The position numbers were made by a program, and so were the translations under genes. The notes beneath the pieces are model-generated. The model was not told the DNA's origin. It made no database searches and was given only the letters and a program-made list of their open reading frames with translations. Of a stretch of 64,000 nucleotides of DNA, positions 16,815-25,047 are shown in pieces. This stretch comes from Faecalibacterium sp. HTF-F (GTDB lineage: Bacteria; Bacillota; Clostridia; Oscillospirales; Ruminococcaceae), in NCBI RefSeq assembly GCF_023347535.1, contig NZ_CP094473.1, positions 806,001 to 870,000 on the forward strand, read 5' to 3'. How positions within the stretch are numbered: position 1 is the stretch's first letter; each line of letters starts with the position of its first letter.

Positions 16815-17828
16815 TCAGTTCATCTTCTTGCCGAAGAACTCCACCTCTTTGCTCACGAACTGCATCAGTTCGTCGAACTGATCCGGGGTCAGGCTCTGGG
16901 CACCGTCGCACTTGGCCTTGGCGGGGTTGTTGTGCACCTCGATCATCAGGCCGTCGGCACCGGCGGCGACGGCAGCCTTTGCCAGCTCCGGCACCATCCA
17001 TGCATGGCCGCAGGCGTGGCTGGGGTCCACGACAACGGGCAGGTGGGTCATCTTGTGCAGCATCACCACACCGGCAAGGTCGAGGGTGTTGCGCATGCTG
17101 GTCTCAAAGGTGCGGATGCCGCGCTCGCAGAGGATAACGTTCTCGTTGCCTTCGGCCATGATGTACTCGGCGCTCATCACGAACTCTTCCAGCGTGTTGG
17201 CAAGGCCGCGCTTGAGCAGCACCGGCTTTTTCTGGCGGCCGACGGCCTTGAGCAGCTCAAAGTTCTGCATGTTGCGGGCACCCACCTGAATGAGGTCCAC
17301 ATTCTCGAACAGCGGCAGGTGCTCGGTGTTCATGATCTCGGTGACGATGGGGGAGCCGGTGGCACGGCGTGCCAGCTTGAGCAGGTCCAGACCCTCGCTG
17401 CGCATTCCCTGGAAGGAGTACGGAGAGGTGCGGGGCTTGAACGCGCCGCCGCGCAGCAGGGAAGCACCGGCGGCCTTGACCCGCTGTGCACAGTAGGTGA
17501 TCTGCTCCTCGCTCTCGATGCTGCAGGGGCCTGCAATGACCGCAAAGTTTCCGCCGCCGATCTTGACGCCGTCCACATCGATGACGCTGTCATCCGGATG
17601 GAACTTGCGGTTGGCCTTTTTGTAGGGCTCCGTCACCCGGCGGCAGGTCTCCACCACCGGGTTTGCCAGCACCCAGCTTTCGGCCACGGCCTTGGTGTCG
17701 CCGATCAGGCCCAGAATGTGGCTCTCACTGCCCTTGGAGTCGTTGATCTGCAGGCCCATATCCTGCAGTTCGTGGCAGAATTCGCGTACCTGTACTTCGG
17801 GTGCATCCTGTTTCAATACGATGATCAT
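16815..17828 (-). CDS. aroF: 3-deoxy-7-phosphoheptulonate synthase (DAHP synthase), type I-beta
   Basis: 337 residues. It condenses PEP and erythrose 4-phosphate, the first step of aromatic amino acid synthesis. An N-terminal ferredoxin-like regulatory domain (residues 1-70, MIIVLKQDAPEVQV...) precedes the barrel, as in Thermotoga-type enzymes. Barrel motifs are VIAGPCSIESEEQ near 97, RGGAFKPRTSPYSFQG near 127, VGARNMQNF near 182, LLKRG near 203 and the VDPSHACGH metal-site segment near 265. It stands alone behind a promoter with two identical-arm operators, pointing to dedicated repression. Confidence 0.95.
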   Translation of the reverse strand: MIIVLKQDAPEVQVREFCHELQDMGLQINDSKGSESHILGLIGDTKAVAESWVLANPVVETCRRVTEPYKKANRKFHPDDSVIDVDGVKIGGGNFAVIAGPCSIESEEQITYCAQRVKAAGASLLRGGAFKPRTSPYSFQGMRSEGLDLLKLARRATGSPIVTEIMNTEHLPLFENVDLIQVGARNMQNFELLKAVGRQKKPVLLKRGLANTLEEFVMSAEYIMAEGNENVILCERGIRTFETSMRNTLDLAGVVMLHKMTHLPVVVDPSHACGHAWMVPELAKAAVAAGADGLMIEVHNNPAKAKCDGAQSLTPDQFDELMQFVSKEVEFFGKKMN

Positions 17829-17902
17829 GATTTTTGTCTCCTTTGCCTTATCGTGTGAACGGCGAGGGAGACCGGCTCCTTTGCCGCAGCTTGCATTGTC
17901 AA

Positions 17903-17920
17903 ACTTCAGTGCTCTGAAGT
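17903..17920. promoter_or_regulatory. Operator palindrome O2 downstream of the aroF -10 box
   Basis: Perfect inverted repeat ACTTCAG-TGCT-CTGAAGT, placed at about +4 to +21 of the predicted aroF transcript. It has the same arms as the operator at 17939-17956. Confidence 0.75.
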
Positions 17921-17930
17921 GTGTGACGCT

Positions 17931-17959
17931 ATGATATCACTTCAGGAAACTGAAGTCAA
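17931..17959 (-). promoter_or_regulatory. aroF promoter
   Basis: Minus-strand TTGACT (17959-17954) and TATCAT (17936-17931) are separated by 17 bases. The -35 box and spacer overlap a palindromic operator. Confidence 0.8.
17939..17956. promoter_or_regulatory. Operator palindrome O1 within the aroF promoter
   Basis: Perfect inverted repeat ACTTCAG-GAAA-CTGAAGT covers the spacer and part of the -35 box. The centres of O1 and O2 are 36 bases apart. Confidence 0.75.
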
Positions 17960-18019
17960 GAGAAATTTTGAAATTTTATGGAGAAAGTGGTAGAATGGGG
18001 GCGGGAAAAGGAAAGCGGG

Positions 18020-18102
18020 CTCGCCCTCTCAGCTTCGCCTGTGCTCAGCAGCTCCCCCAAAGGGAAGTGTAGCACTGTGCCAGCAGTGACGGAGAGGGCG
18101 AG
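18020..18102. repeat. Intergenic palindromic repeat, family A (short copy)
   Basis: 83 bases bounded by a perfect 11-bp inverted repeat CTCGCCCTCTC / GAGAGGGCGAG and followed by GACGCT. The same ends and the same following bases occur at 26543-26679. It carries no gene and looks like a non-autonomous repeat element between the aroF promoter and ybaK. Confidence 0.8.
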
Positions 18103-18166
18103 GACGCTGACCCAATATCGCTATCCTTAAAAACAGAACAAGCTAAATATAAAGGGGAATATCACA

Positions 18167-18649
18167 ATGGGAAAAGAAGCAAAAACCAATGCCATGCGCA
18201 TTCTGGAACGTGAAAAGGTACCCTACACCGCCCACGAGTACGCCCACGAAGAGGGCGTGGCTGTGGACGGCGTGACCGTGGCAGCCAGCATGGGCGAGGA
18301 CCCGGCATGCGTGTACAAAACGCTGGTAACGCAGGGAGCCAGCAAAAACTATTTCGTCTTCGTCATTCCGGTGGCAGCGGAGCTGGATCTGAAGGCCGCC
18401 GCCCGCAGCGTGGGCGAAAAGAGCGTGGCGATGATCCATGTGGCCGATATCAACAAGGTCACCGGCTATGTGCGCGGCGGCTGCAGCCCGGTGGGCATGA
18501 AAAAACAGTACAAGACCGTGTTTGACGAGAGCGTGCTGACACAGCAAAAGGTATATGTCTCCGGTGGCCGCATCGGCACACAGGTGTGCTGTGCCCCGGC
18601 AGACCTTATCCGCGCAGCACGGGCAGCAACTGCAAAGATCATCTTCTGA
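18167..18649 (+). CDS. ybaK: Cys-tRNA(Pro)/Cys-tRNA(Cys) deacylase, YbaK family
   Basis: 160 residues covering a single YbaK/aaRS-editing domain. It hydrolyses cysteine mischarged on tRNA(Pro). Visible features are the N-terminal TNAMRILEREKVPYTAHEYAH, the DPACVYKTLVTQG segment with the Lys typical of the active site (near residue 51), AVIPVAAELDLKAAA-like core (FVIPVAAELDLK), and the GYVRGGCSPVGMKKQ loop near residue 105. The start at ATG 18167 has an AAGGGGAA site about 10 bases upstream. Single gene. Confidence 0.93.
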   Translation: MGKEAKTNAMRILEREKVPYTAHEYAHEEGVAVDGVTVAASMGEDPACVYKTLVTQGASKNYFVFVIPVAAELDLKAAARSVGEKSVAMIHVADINKVTGYVRGGCSPVGMKKQYKTVFDESVLTQQKVYVSGGRIGTQVCCAPADLIRAARAATAKIIF

Positions 18650-18785
18650 GAGGACGAGAACGCTTAAAAGTCGGTCTTTTTCTTCAAAAAGCCGGAGCGC
18701 TTCTTTACCTAAAATATACCTAAACTATAAGTCATACTTAGAAAGAAAAACAATGTCGAAACTGCACAAAACTTTTGAAAGTTTT

Positions 18786-18813
18786 TTGGCGGCATGAAAA
18801 CACAAGGTAGAAT
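18786..18813 (+). promoter_or_regulatory. Probable promoter of the purine cluster
   Basis: TTGGCG (18786-18791) and TAGAAT (18808-18813) are separated by 16 bases, about 300 bases upstream of purE. It would start a long structured leader. Confidence 0.55.
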
Positions 18814-18818
18814 TTATG

Positions 18819-18907
18819 GAAACGCCCTTTTCAAAGCGTTTCTTTTGCCGTAAACTGTATGTAGTACAGGGACGGATGGCCCGCAGGAAGGGCTTTTGCC
18901 GTCCCTG
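18819..18907 (+). promoter_or_regulatory. Structured 5' leader of the pur cluster (two hairpins)
   Basis: Hairpin 1 pairs GAAACGC (18819-18825) with GCGTTTC (18836-18842) and is followed by TTTT. Hairpin 2 pairs CAGGGACGG (18867-18875) with CCGTCCCTG (18899-18907) around an inner GCCC/GGGC stem and is followed by AAAAAA. I do not recognize a purine, ZTP or PRPP riboswitch consensus here. Confidence 0.55.
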
Positions 18908-18946
18908 AAAAAACGCAGGCACAAAGAGTTGCGGAGGAAAACTTCA

Positions 18947-19051
18947 ATGATGAAGATGCTGGCCGGTCTCATGAGTCAGAACAACATTCATGCAAGTCAG
19001 GGGCATCGTGCAGCTTTGTGCAGCGTGTGGGAAAAGCGCATGCAGAAATAA
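18947..19051 (+). CDS. Putative 34-residue leader peptide upstream of purE
   Basis: ATG 18947 follows GGAGG (18933-18937) by 9 bases; the frame runs 34 codons to TAA 19049-19051. The peptide begins MMKMLAGLMSQNN and ends WEKRMQK; five residues are Met and there is one Trp and one Cys. The stop codon is one base before the 5' arm of a strong terminator, so a ribosome reaching the stop would cover that arm. This is the geometry of translation-dependent attenuation. Translation is not proven, and it could equally be an untranslated structured leader. Confidence 0.5.
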   Translation: MMKMLAGLMSQNNIHASQGHRAALCSVWEKRMQK

Positions 19052-19052
19052 A

Positions 19053-19084
19053 GGCGGTGGTACGGGGGTACCACAGCCTTTTTT
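19053..19084 (+). terminator. Leader terminator (attenuator) upstream of purE
   Basis: GGCGGTGGTAC (19053-19063) pairs with GTACCAC plus AGCC (19068-19078), then six T (19079-19084). It lies between the leader ORF and the purE ribosome-binding site, so cluster expression requires read-through. Confidence 0.85.
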
Positions 19085-19116
19085 GTTTGTCGGGATCAAG
19101 AAAGAGAGGTTTGGAT

Positions 19117-19617
19117 ATGGTTCGTAAAGTGGCTGTGATCATGGGTTCAGACAGTGACTGGCCGGTGGTGAAGGGAGCCTGCGCTCAGCTCAAGGCGCTG
19201 GAGATCCCGTTTGAGGCCCACATCCTTTCGGCGCACCGCACTCCTGCCGAGGCGGCAGAGTTTGCAAAGAACGCCCGCGCCAAGGGCTTTGGTGTGATCC
19301 TGTGTGCGGCAGGCATGGCGGCCCATCTGGCCGGTGCCTTTGCGGCCAACACCACCCTGCCGGTGATCGGCATTCCCATGAAGGGCGGTGCCATGGATGG
19401 TCTGGATGCACTGCTTGCCACGGTCCAGATGCCCAGCGGTATCCCGGTGGCAACGGTGGCCCTGAACGGTGCCAAGAACGCCGCATGGCTGGCAGCGGAA
19501 ATTCTGGCTTTGAGCGATGACGCTCTGGCCGAAAAGCTGGCTGCAGAGCGAACCGCCATGGCTGCACAGATCGCCGCCAAAGAGGAAAAACTGCAGAACG
19601 AACTGAACGAGCTGTAA
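19117..19617 (+). CDS. purE: N5-CAIR mutase / AIR carboxylase PurE
   Basis: 166 residues. The N-terminus [20 protein letters not shown] holds the conserved GSDSD motif, followed by SAHRTP near residue 43 and the [24 protein letters not shown] segment. It converts N5-CAIR to CAIR, or AIR directly with CO2 if it is class II. No purK is in the cluster, which leaves the class open. The start at ATG 19117 is set by GAGAGG (19104-19109); the frame is open further upstream but runs through the terminator. First structural gene of the pur cluster. Confidence 0.95.
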   Translation: MVRKVAVIMGSDSDWPVVKGACAQLKALEIPFEAHILSAHRTPAEAAEFAKNARAKGFGVILCAAGMAAHLAGAFAANTTLPVIGIPMKGGAMDGLDALLATVQMPSGIPVATVALNGAKNAAWLAAEILALSDDALAEKLAAERTAMAAQIAAKEEKLQNELNEL

Positions 19618-19625
19618 GACGCGGA

Positions 19626-19752
19626 CCCTCTCCGTCATGCCTGCGGCGTGCCACCTCTCCCGAAGGGCGAGGTCTTACGCCATCTGACGGGAAAGCGGTA
19701 TAAAAGCTCCCCCCTCGGGGGAACTGGCATTGCGGAGCAATGACTGAGAGGG
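19626..19752. repeat. Intergenic palindromic repeat between purE and purF
   Basis: About 127 bases bounded by CCCTCTC and GAGAGGG, with internal hairpins including AAGCTCCCCCC/GGGGG. Its right half (GGCATTGCGGAGCAATGACTG before the end) is nearly the same as the right half of the copy at 25048-25206. Confidence 0.8.
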
Positions 19753-19776
19753 TTTCAGAGCGAAAAAGGAGAACCA

Positions 19777-21255
19777 ATGTCTGATTTTTCATATCCACTG
19801 CACGAAGAATGCGGTGTTTTCGGCATCTATGACCGTGCCGGTACCGAGGATGTGGCCGCTGCCGCCTACTCGGCCCTGTATGCTCTGCAGCACCGTGGTC
19901 AGGAGAGTTGCGGCATCGCTGTGAACGATGACGGCGTCATTGTCGGCCACCGCGACCTCGGCCTTGTGAACGAGGTGTTCACCCCGGCAGTGCTGGCAGG
20001 TCTGGCAAACCCCAATGCGCACATGGCTACCGGTCATGTGCGTTACGCCACGGCAGGCAGCCGTGTGCGGGCCAATGCACAGCCCATGATCGTCCGGCAC
20101 GGCCGCGGTACCATGGCCCTGTGCCACAACGGCAACCTGACCAATGCCATTGAACTGCGCCGCCAGCTGGAAAACGAGGGTGCCATCTTCCACGGTTCCT
20201 CGGACACCGAGGTCATCTGCTACCTCGTCACCCGCAACCGCCTGCGCATGGGCAGCATCGAGACCGCCATCAGCAAGACGATGGATGTGCTGGAGGGTGC
20301 CTACAGTCTGGTGATCATGTCGGCCACCAAGCTCATTGCAGTGCGCGACCCCCGCGGCTACCGGCCCCTGTGCATCGGCACCCTGCCCGGCGGCGGCTAT
20401 GTGTTTGCCAGCGAGAGCTGTGCACTGGACGCTGCCGGTGCCACCCTGCTGCGGGACGTGGAGCCCGGCGAGATCGTGGTGGCAGACGCAAAAACCGGCG
20501 AGCTGCGCAGCATCAAGGATCATTGCGGCCGACCGGACACCCAGATGTGCGTGTTCGAGTTCATCTATTTCTCCCGCCCGGACAGCATCATCGAGGGCAG
20601 CTCGGTGCACGAGGCCCGCAAGCAGGCAGGCCGCTTCCTGGCGCAGGAGCACCCGGTGCAGGCCGATGTGGTCATCGGTGTGCCGGATTCCGGTCTGGAT
20701 GCAGCGCTCGGCTACTCGCAGGAGAGCGGCATCCCCTATGGCATCGGCTTTATCAAGAACAAATACATTGGCCGCACCTTCATTCAGGGCAGCCAGAAGC
20801 AGCGCGAGAACAGCGTGCGCATCAAGCTGAACGTCGTTTCCAGCACGGTCAAGGGCAAGCGGGTGGTGCTGGTGGATGACTCCATCGTGCGCGGCACCAC
20901 CTCTGCCCGCATCATCAAGCTGCTGCGGGACGCCGGTGCCACCGAGGTGCACTTTATGGTGTCGGCCCCGCCGTTCAAGTACCCCTGCTACTTCGGCACC
21001 GATATCCCGGACCAGAAGCTGCTGGTGGCCACGGGCCGCACCGTGGAACAGATCAATGAGATCATCGGGGCCGATACACTGGGCTATCTGTCCACCGAGC
21101 ATGTGGTACAGCTGGCCAAAAATGCAAAATGCGGATTCTGCACCGCCTGCTTTACCGGCGAATACGCCGTAAGGCCGGACGAGGTGCTTTCCACCGATAT
21201 TCACGAACGCCACCTGAACGACCGTCCCAAGGACGAGAAAAAATTAGGAGAGTAA
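19777..21255 (+). CDS. purF: Amidophosphoribosyltransferase PurF
   Basis: 492 residues. First committed step: PRPP and glutamine give 5-phosphoribosylamine. The Ntn-type glutaminase domain begins with a short propeptide ending in Glu-Glu before the catalytic Cys in EECGVFGIYD (residue 12). The PRTase domain carries the PRPP motif VVLVDDSIVRGTTSARI near residue 362. Cys-rich C-terminal residues (NAKCGFCTACFTGEY) and the spaced Cys in the PRTase part fit the Fe-S-containing Bacillus-type enzyme. Five bases separate it from purM. Confidence 0.97.
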   Translation: MSDFSYPLHEECGVFGIYDRAGTEDVAAAAYSALYALQHRGQESCGIAVNDDGVIVGHRDLGLVNEVFTPAVLAGLANPNAHMATGHVRYATAGSRVRANAQPMIVRHGRGTMALCHNGNLTNAIELRRQLENEGAIFHGSSDTEVICYLVTRNRLRMGSIETAISKTMDVLEGAYSLVIMSATKLIAVRDPRGYRPLCIGTLPGGGYVFASESCALDAAGATLLRDVEPGEIVVADAKTGELRSIKDHCGRPDTQMCVFEFIYFSRPDSIIEGSSVHEARKQAGRFLAQEHPVQADVVIGVPDSGLDAALGYSQESGIPYGIGFIKNKYIGRTFIQGSQKQRENSVRIKLNVVSSTVKGKRVVLVDDSIVRGTTSARIIKLLRDAGATEVHFMVSAPPFKYPCYFGTDIPDQKLLVATGRTVEQINEIIGADTLGYLSTEHVVQLAKNAKCGFCTACFTGEYAVRPDEVLSTDIHERHLNDRPKDEKKLGE

Positions 21256-21259
21256 GACC

Positions 21260-22306
21260 ATGGAAAAGAGCTATTCTGAAAGCTACGCAGCCGCCGGTGT
21301 GGACATCACCGCAGGCTACCGCTCCGTTGAACTGATGAAGCAGTATGTGGCCCGTACCATGAACGAGCATTGCATCGGAGGCTTGGGCGGCTTTGGTGGT
21401 CTGTTCGAGCTGGACTGCACCGGTTATAAGCACCCGGTGCTGATCTCCGGCACCGATGGCGTGGGCACCAAGCTGAAGATCGCCATGATCATGGACAGGC
21501 ACGATACCATCGGCATCGACTGCGTGGCCATGTGCGTCAACGATGTGATCTGCGCCGGTGCAAAGCCGCTGGTGTTCCTGGATTACATCGCCTGCGGCCG
21601 CAACATTCCCGAGAAGATTGCCGAGATCGTCAAGGGCGTGGCCGAGGGCTGCGTGCAGGCCGACTGCTCTCTGGTGGGCGGCGAGACTGCCGAGCACCCG
21701 GGCATGATGCCGGAGGAAGAGTACGATCTGGCCGGCTTCACCGTGGGCGTTGTGGATAAGGAAAAGATCCTGAGCAACGAGACCATGGCAGCCGGTGATG
21801 TGATCATCGCCCTGCCTTCCACCGGTGTGCACTCCAACGGCTTCTCGCTGGTGCGCAAGATCTTTGACATTGACGCAAACCCCGATGTGCTGCACACCAA
21901 GCCGGAAGAGCTGGGCGGCAAGACCCTCGGCGAGGCCCTGCTGGCCCCCACCAAGATCTACGTAAAGCCTGTGCTGAAGGTGCTGGAAGAGGTGGATGTG
22001 AAGGGCATTTCCCACATCACCGGCGGCGGCTTCTATGAGAACATCCCCCGCAGCCTGAAAAAGGGCTGCTGCGCACGCATCAACAAGGCGGATGTCCGTA
22101 CCCCGGCGCTGTTCCAGCTGATGCAGAAGGCCGGCAGCATCTCCGAGCATGACATGTTCAACACCTTCAACATGGGCGTGGGCATGGTGCTCACCGTCCC
22201 CGCAGAGCAGGCCGACAAGGCGCTGGAGATCCTGCACGCAAACGGCGAGCCGGAAGCTTACCGTCTGGGCGTCATTGCAGAAGGTGAGGGCGTGGAGCTG
22301 TGCTGA
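21260..22306 (+). CDS. purM: Phosphoribosylformylglycinamidine cyclo-ligase PurM
   Basis: 348 residues. ATP-dependent closure of the imidazole ring giving AIR. Key motifs: LGGFGGLFELD near residue 44, ISGTDGVGTKLKIAM near 64, the CVNDVICAGAKPLVFLDYIACG metal/nucleotide loop near 93, GGETAEHPGM near 139 and the C-terminal HITGGGFYENIPR near 252. It abuts purF and overlaps purN by 7 bases, so purF-M-N form one translational block. Confidence 0.97.
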   Translation: MEKSYSESYAAAGVDITAGYRSVELMKQYVARTMNEHCIGGLGGFGGLFELDCTGYKHPVLISGTDGVGTKLKIAMIMDRHDTIGIDCVAMCVNDVICAGAKPLVFLDYIACGRNIPEKIAEIVKGVAEGCVQADCSLVGGETAEHPGMMPEEEYDLAGFTVGVVDKEKILSNETMAAGDVIIALPSTGVHSNGFSLVRKIFDIDANPDVLHTKPEELGGKTLGEALLAPTKIYVKPVLKVLEEVDVKGISHITGGGFYENIPRSLKKGCCARINKADVRTPALFQLMQKAGSISEHDMFNTFNMGVGMVLTVPAEQADKALEILHANGEPEAYRLGVIAEGEGVELC

Positions 22307-22896
22307 ACATTGCAGTTTTAGTCTCCGGCGGCGGCACCAACCTGCAGGCTCTGCTGGACAGCGAAGCCCGGGGCGAGAACCCCAACGGCAGGATCACCCT
22401 CGTGGTGGCCTCCAAGCCCGGTGTCTATGCGCTGGAACGGGCTGCAAAGGCCGGTGTGGAAGGCTGCGTGGTGCGCCGCAAGGATTACGAAAACAGTGGG
22501 GATTTCGACGCGGCTCTGCTGAAAACGTTGAAAGACCATAACATCGATCTGGTGGTGCTGGCAGGTTTTCTGTCCGTGCTGGGGCCCAGTGTCATTGAAG
22601 CGTATCCCCGCCGCATCCTGAATGTGCACCCGGCGCTCATCCCGTCTTTCTGCGGGCCCGGCATGTACGGCCTGCGTCCGCATGAGGCGGCGCTGGCCCG
22701 GGGCTGCAAGGTGACCGGTGCCACCGTCCACTTCGTGAACGAAGAGTGCGACGGCGGGCCCATCCTGCTGCAGAAGGCCGTGGACATCCTGCCCGGCGAC
22801 ACCCCCGAGGTGCTGCAGAAGCGTGTGATGGAGCAGGCCGAATGGAAGCTGCTGCCCAAGGCGGTGGCTATGATCTGTAACGGTGAAGTGGAGTAA
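22300..22896 (+). CDS. purN: GAR transformylase PurN
   Basis: 198 residues. Transfers the formyl group of 10-formyl-THF to glycinamide ribonucleotide. The GTG start at 22300 lies inside the end of purM. Motifs are LVSGGGTNLQALLD at the N-terminus, LAGFLSVLGPSVIEAYPRRILNVHPALIPSF near residue 85 (catalytic Asn-His region) and the GATVHFVNEECDGGPILLQ loop near 137 with the conserved Asp. Followed by a repeat element. Confidence 0.96.
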   Translation: MLNIAVLVSGGGTNLQALLDSEARGENPNGRITLVVASKPGVYALERAAKAGVEGCVVRRKDYENSGDFDAALLKTLKDHNIDLVVLAGFLSVLGPSVIEAYPRRILNVHPALIPSFCGPGMYGLRPHEAALARGCKVTGATVHFVNEECDGGPILLQKAVDILPGDTPEVLQKRVMEQAEWKLLPKAVAMICNGEVE

Positions 22897-22898
22897 AA

Positions 22899-22995
22899 AC
22901 TCCTTCCGTCACGCCTGACGGCGTGCCACCTCCCTCAAGGAGGGAGGCAAGGCTCCCTCTCCGAGGGGGCTGTCGCCGCAGGCGACTGGGGGAGT
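22899..22995. repeat. Intergenic palindromic repeat, family B
   Basis: 97 bases bounded by ACTCC and GGAGT, containing the inverted pair ACCTCCCTC/GAGGGAGG and GGGGGCTGTCGCC/GGCGACTGGGGG. A closely similar copy occupies 30432-30532. Confidence 0.8.
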
Positions 22996-23016
22996 TCCGT
23001 AATAGGAGAATTTGAC

Positions 23017-23817
23017 ATGGAAAAGATCAACCTGAACGAGTATCTGGCATCCAACGAGTACCCCGGCCGCGGCATTGCTGTGGCAATGGCTCCGGATGGC
23101 CGACAGATGTTCATTGGCTACTTTATCATGGGCCGCAGCGAGAACAGCCGCAACCGCGTGTTTGACCCCGTGCCCGAGCGCGGCGGTATCTGCACCATCG
23201 CAGCGGACCCCGCAAAGCTGGAGGATCCCAGCCTGATCATTTACAATCCGGTGCTGACGCTGGGCAAGACCCATATCGTGACCAACGGCGACCAGACCGA
23301 TACCATCTATGACCTGATGAGTCAGGGCAAGAGCTTTGCCGATGCCCTGCGCACCCGCACCTTTGAGCCGGACGGCCCCAACTACACCCCCCGCATCTCC
23401 GCTGTGGTGTACGCCGACGGCAGCTACCAGATGAGCATTCTCAAGTCTGCGGACGGCAATGGCGACAGCGTGCAGCGCTATTTCTTTGATTACCCCCAGC
23501 CCGTTGCAGGCGAAGGCCATTTCATCAGCACCTACAAGCACAACGGAAATCCCATCCCCAGCTTTGAGGGTGAGCCGCTGCGCTTTGCCTGCCCTCGCAC
23601 CATCGGCGATTTTGCCCACGATCTGTGGAACAGCCTGAATCTGGACAACAAGGTGAGCCTGTTTGCCCGGGTCATCGATCTGGAAACCGGCGAGAGCGGC
23701 GATATGATCTTTAATAAATATGACCCGGTGTGCAGCGATCTGGACGACCCCGAGGAGCCGGAGTTGCTGCCCGAGGAGCTGGAACTGCTCAAAAAGCTTG
23801 ACGCTGAGGAAGAATAA
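23017..23817 (+). CDS. IMP cyclohydrolase, PurO-like (IMP_cyclohyd family)
   Basis: 266 residues. Catalyses the last step to IMP (FAICAR to IMP). It is not related to the N-terminal MGS-like domain of PurH; instead the N-terminus (NEYPGRGIAVAMAPDGRQMFIGYFIMGRSENSRNRVF) matches the archaeal-type PurO/IMP_cyclohyd family. Further segments are GDQTDTIYDLMSQGKSFADALRTRTFEPD and the acidic tail of about 25 residues rich in Asp/Glu. It is paired with a stand-alone AICAR transformylase immediately downstream, so the usual PurH bifunctional enzyme is split here. Confidence 0.88.
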   Translation: MEKINLNEYLASNEYPGRGIAVAMAPDGRQMFIGYFIMGRSENSRNRVFDPVPERGGICTIAADPAKLEDPSLIIYNPVLTLGKTHIVTNGDQTDTIYDLMSQGKSFADALRTRTFEPDGPNYTPRISAVVYADGSYQMSILKSADGNGDSVQRYFFDYPQPVAGEGHFISTYKHNGNPIPSFEGEPLRFACPRTIGDFAHDLWNSLNLDNKVSLFARVIDLETGESGDMIFNKYDPVCSDLDDPEEPELLPEELELLKKLDAEEE

Positions 23818-23851
23818 GAGTAAACCTTTAGGATATAAGGAGGATGCACCA

Positions 23852-25033
23852 ATGAACGAACTGGCACTGAAGTACGGCTGCAACCCCAACCAGAAGCCCA
23901 GCCGCATTTATATGGAAGATGGTTCTGACCTGCCGGTGACCGTGCTGAACGGCAAGCCCGGCTACATCAATTTTCTGGATGCCCTCAACTCCATCCAGCT
24001 GGTCAAGGAGCTGAAAGCTGCCTGCGGTCTGCCCGCAGCAGCTTCCTTCAAGCATGTTTCCCCGGCGGGCGCGGCTCTGGGCCTGCCGCTCACCGATGTG
24101 GAGCGCAAAATGTACCACATTGCCCCGGATATGGAGCTGTCTCCGCTGGCAAATGCCTACGCCCGTGCACGCGGTGCCGACCGCATGTCCTCCTTTGGCG
24201 ACTGGATCGCCCTGTCCGACATCTGCGATGTGCCCACCGCAAAGCTGATCCAGCACGAGGTGTCCGACGGCATCATCGCCCCGGGCTACGAGCCGGAGGC
24301 ACTGGCCATCCTGTCCGGCAAGAAGAAGGGTAACTACAACGTGGTTGCTATCGACCCCGCCTACAAGCCCGCTCCCATCGAGCACAAGCAGGTGTACGGT
24401 ATCACCTTTGAGCAGGGCCGCAACGAGCTGGTCATCAACGCCGACACCATGCTGAACAACTGGGTCACCGAGAACAAGGACGTGACCGAGGAGCAGAAGC
24501 GTGATTTGGTCATTGCCCTCATCACCCTGAAGTACACCCAGTCCAACAGCGTGTGCTACACCTATCATGGTCAGACCATCGGTGTGGGCGCAGGCCAGCA
24601 GAGCCGCATCCACTGCACCCGTCTGGCAGGCCAGAAGGCCGACAACTGGCAGCTGCGCCACATGGACAAGGTACTCAACCTGCCCTTCCGCGATGATGTG
24701 GCAAAGCCCAACCGTGACAACGCCATTGATGTTTATATCGGCGATACCCCGGAAGATGTCATCGGTGATGACGTCTGGGCAGAGACCTTCACCGAGCAGC
24801 CCGCGCCTTTGACCGCAGAGGAAAAGAAGGCATATCTCAGCAAGGTGACCGGTGTGTGCCTTGGCTCGGATGCATTCTTCCCCTTCGGCGACAACATCGA
24901 GCGCGCCCGCCGCTCCGGCGTCACTGCCATCGTGCAGCCCGGCGGTTCCATCCGTGACCAGCAGGTCATCGACACCTGCAACAAGTACGGCATCGCAATG
25001 GCCTTCTGCGGCCTGCGGCTGTTCCATCACTAA
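23852..25033 (+). CDS. AICAR formyltransferase, stand-alone (C-terminal PurH-type)
   Basis: 393 residues. Transfers formyl from 10-formyl-THF to AICAR. It contains only the AICARFT half of PurH: LKYGCNPNQKPSRIY at the start, the catalytic-type SFKHVSPAGAALG near residue 64, RGADRMSSFGDWIALSD near 108, KYTQSNSVCYTYHGQTIGVGAGQQSRIHCTRLA near 230, and the GSDAFFPFGDNIERA segment near 345. ATG 23852 is preceded by AAGGAGG (23837-23843), and an upstream open frame overlapping the preceding gene is rejected. It completes the pathway with the PurO-like gene. Confidence 0.94.
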   Translation: MNELALKYGCNPNQKPSRIYMEDGSDLPVTVLNGKPGYINFLDALNSIQLVKELKAACGLPAAASFKHVSPAGAALGLPLTDVERKMYHIAPDMELSPLANAYARARGADRMSSFGDWIALSDICDVPTAKLIQHEVSDGIIAPGYEPEALAILSGKKKGNYNVVAIDPAYKPAPIEHKQVYGITFEQGRNELVINADTMLNNWVTENKDVTEEQKRDLVIALITLKYTQSNSVCYTYHGQTIGVGAGQQSRIHCTRLAGQKADNWQLRHMDKVLNLPFRDDVAKPNRDNAIDVYIGDTPEDVIGDDVWAETFTEQPAPLTAEEKKAYLSKVTGVCLGSDAFFPFGDNIERARRSGVTAIVQPGGSIRDQQVIDTCNKYGIAMAFCGLRLFHH

Positions 25034-25047
25034 GGAAAAAGAACGAA

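Noticed and set aside
18819-18907. Purine, ZTP or PRPP riboswitch in the pur leader.
   Set aside because: The hairpins lack the conserved loop sequences of those classes that I can recall; a covariance search could still overturn this.
19040-19084. T-box antiterminator resemblance (GGTGGTAC next to the purE leader terminator).
   Set aside because: The T-box core ACCGCG is not present, and no stem I or specifier region can be drawn; a purine gene is not an expected T-box target.
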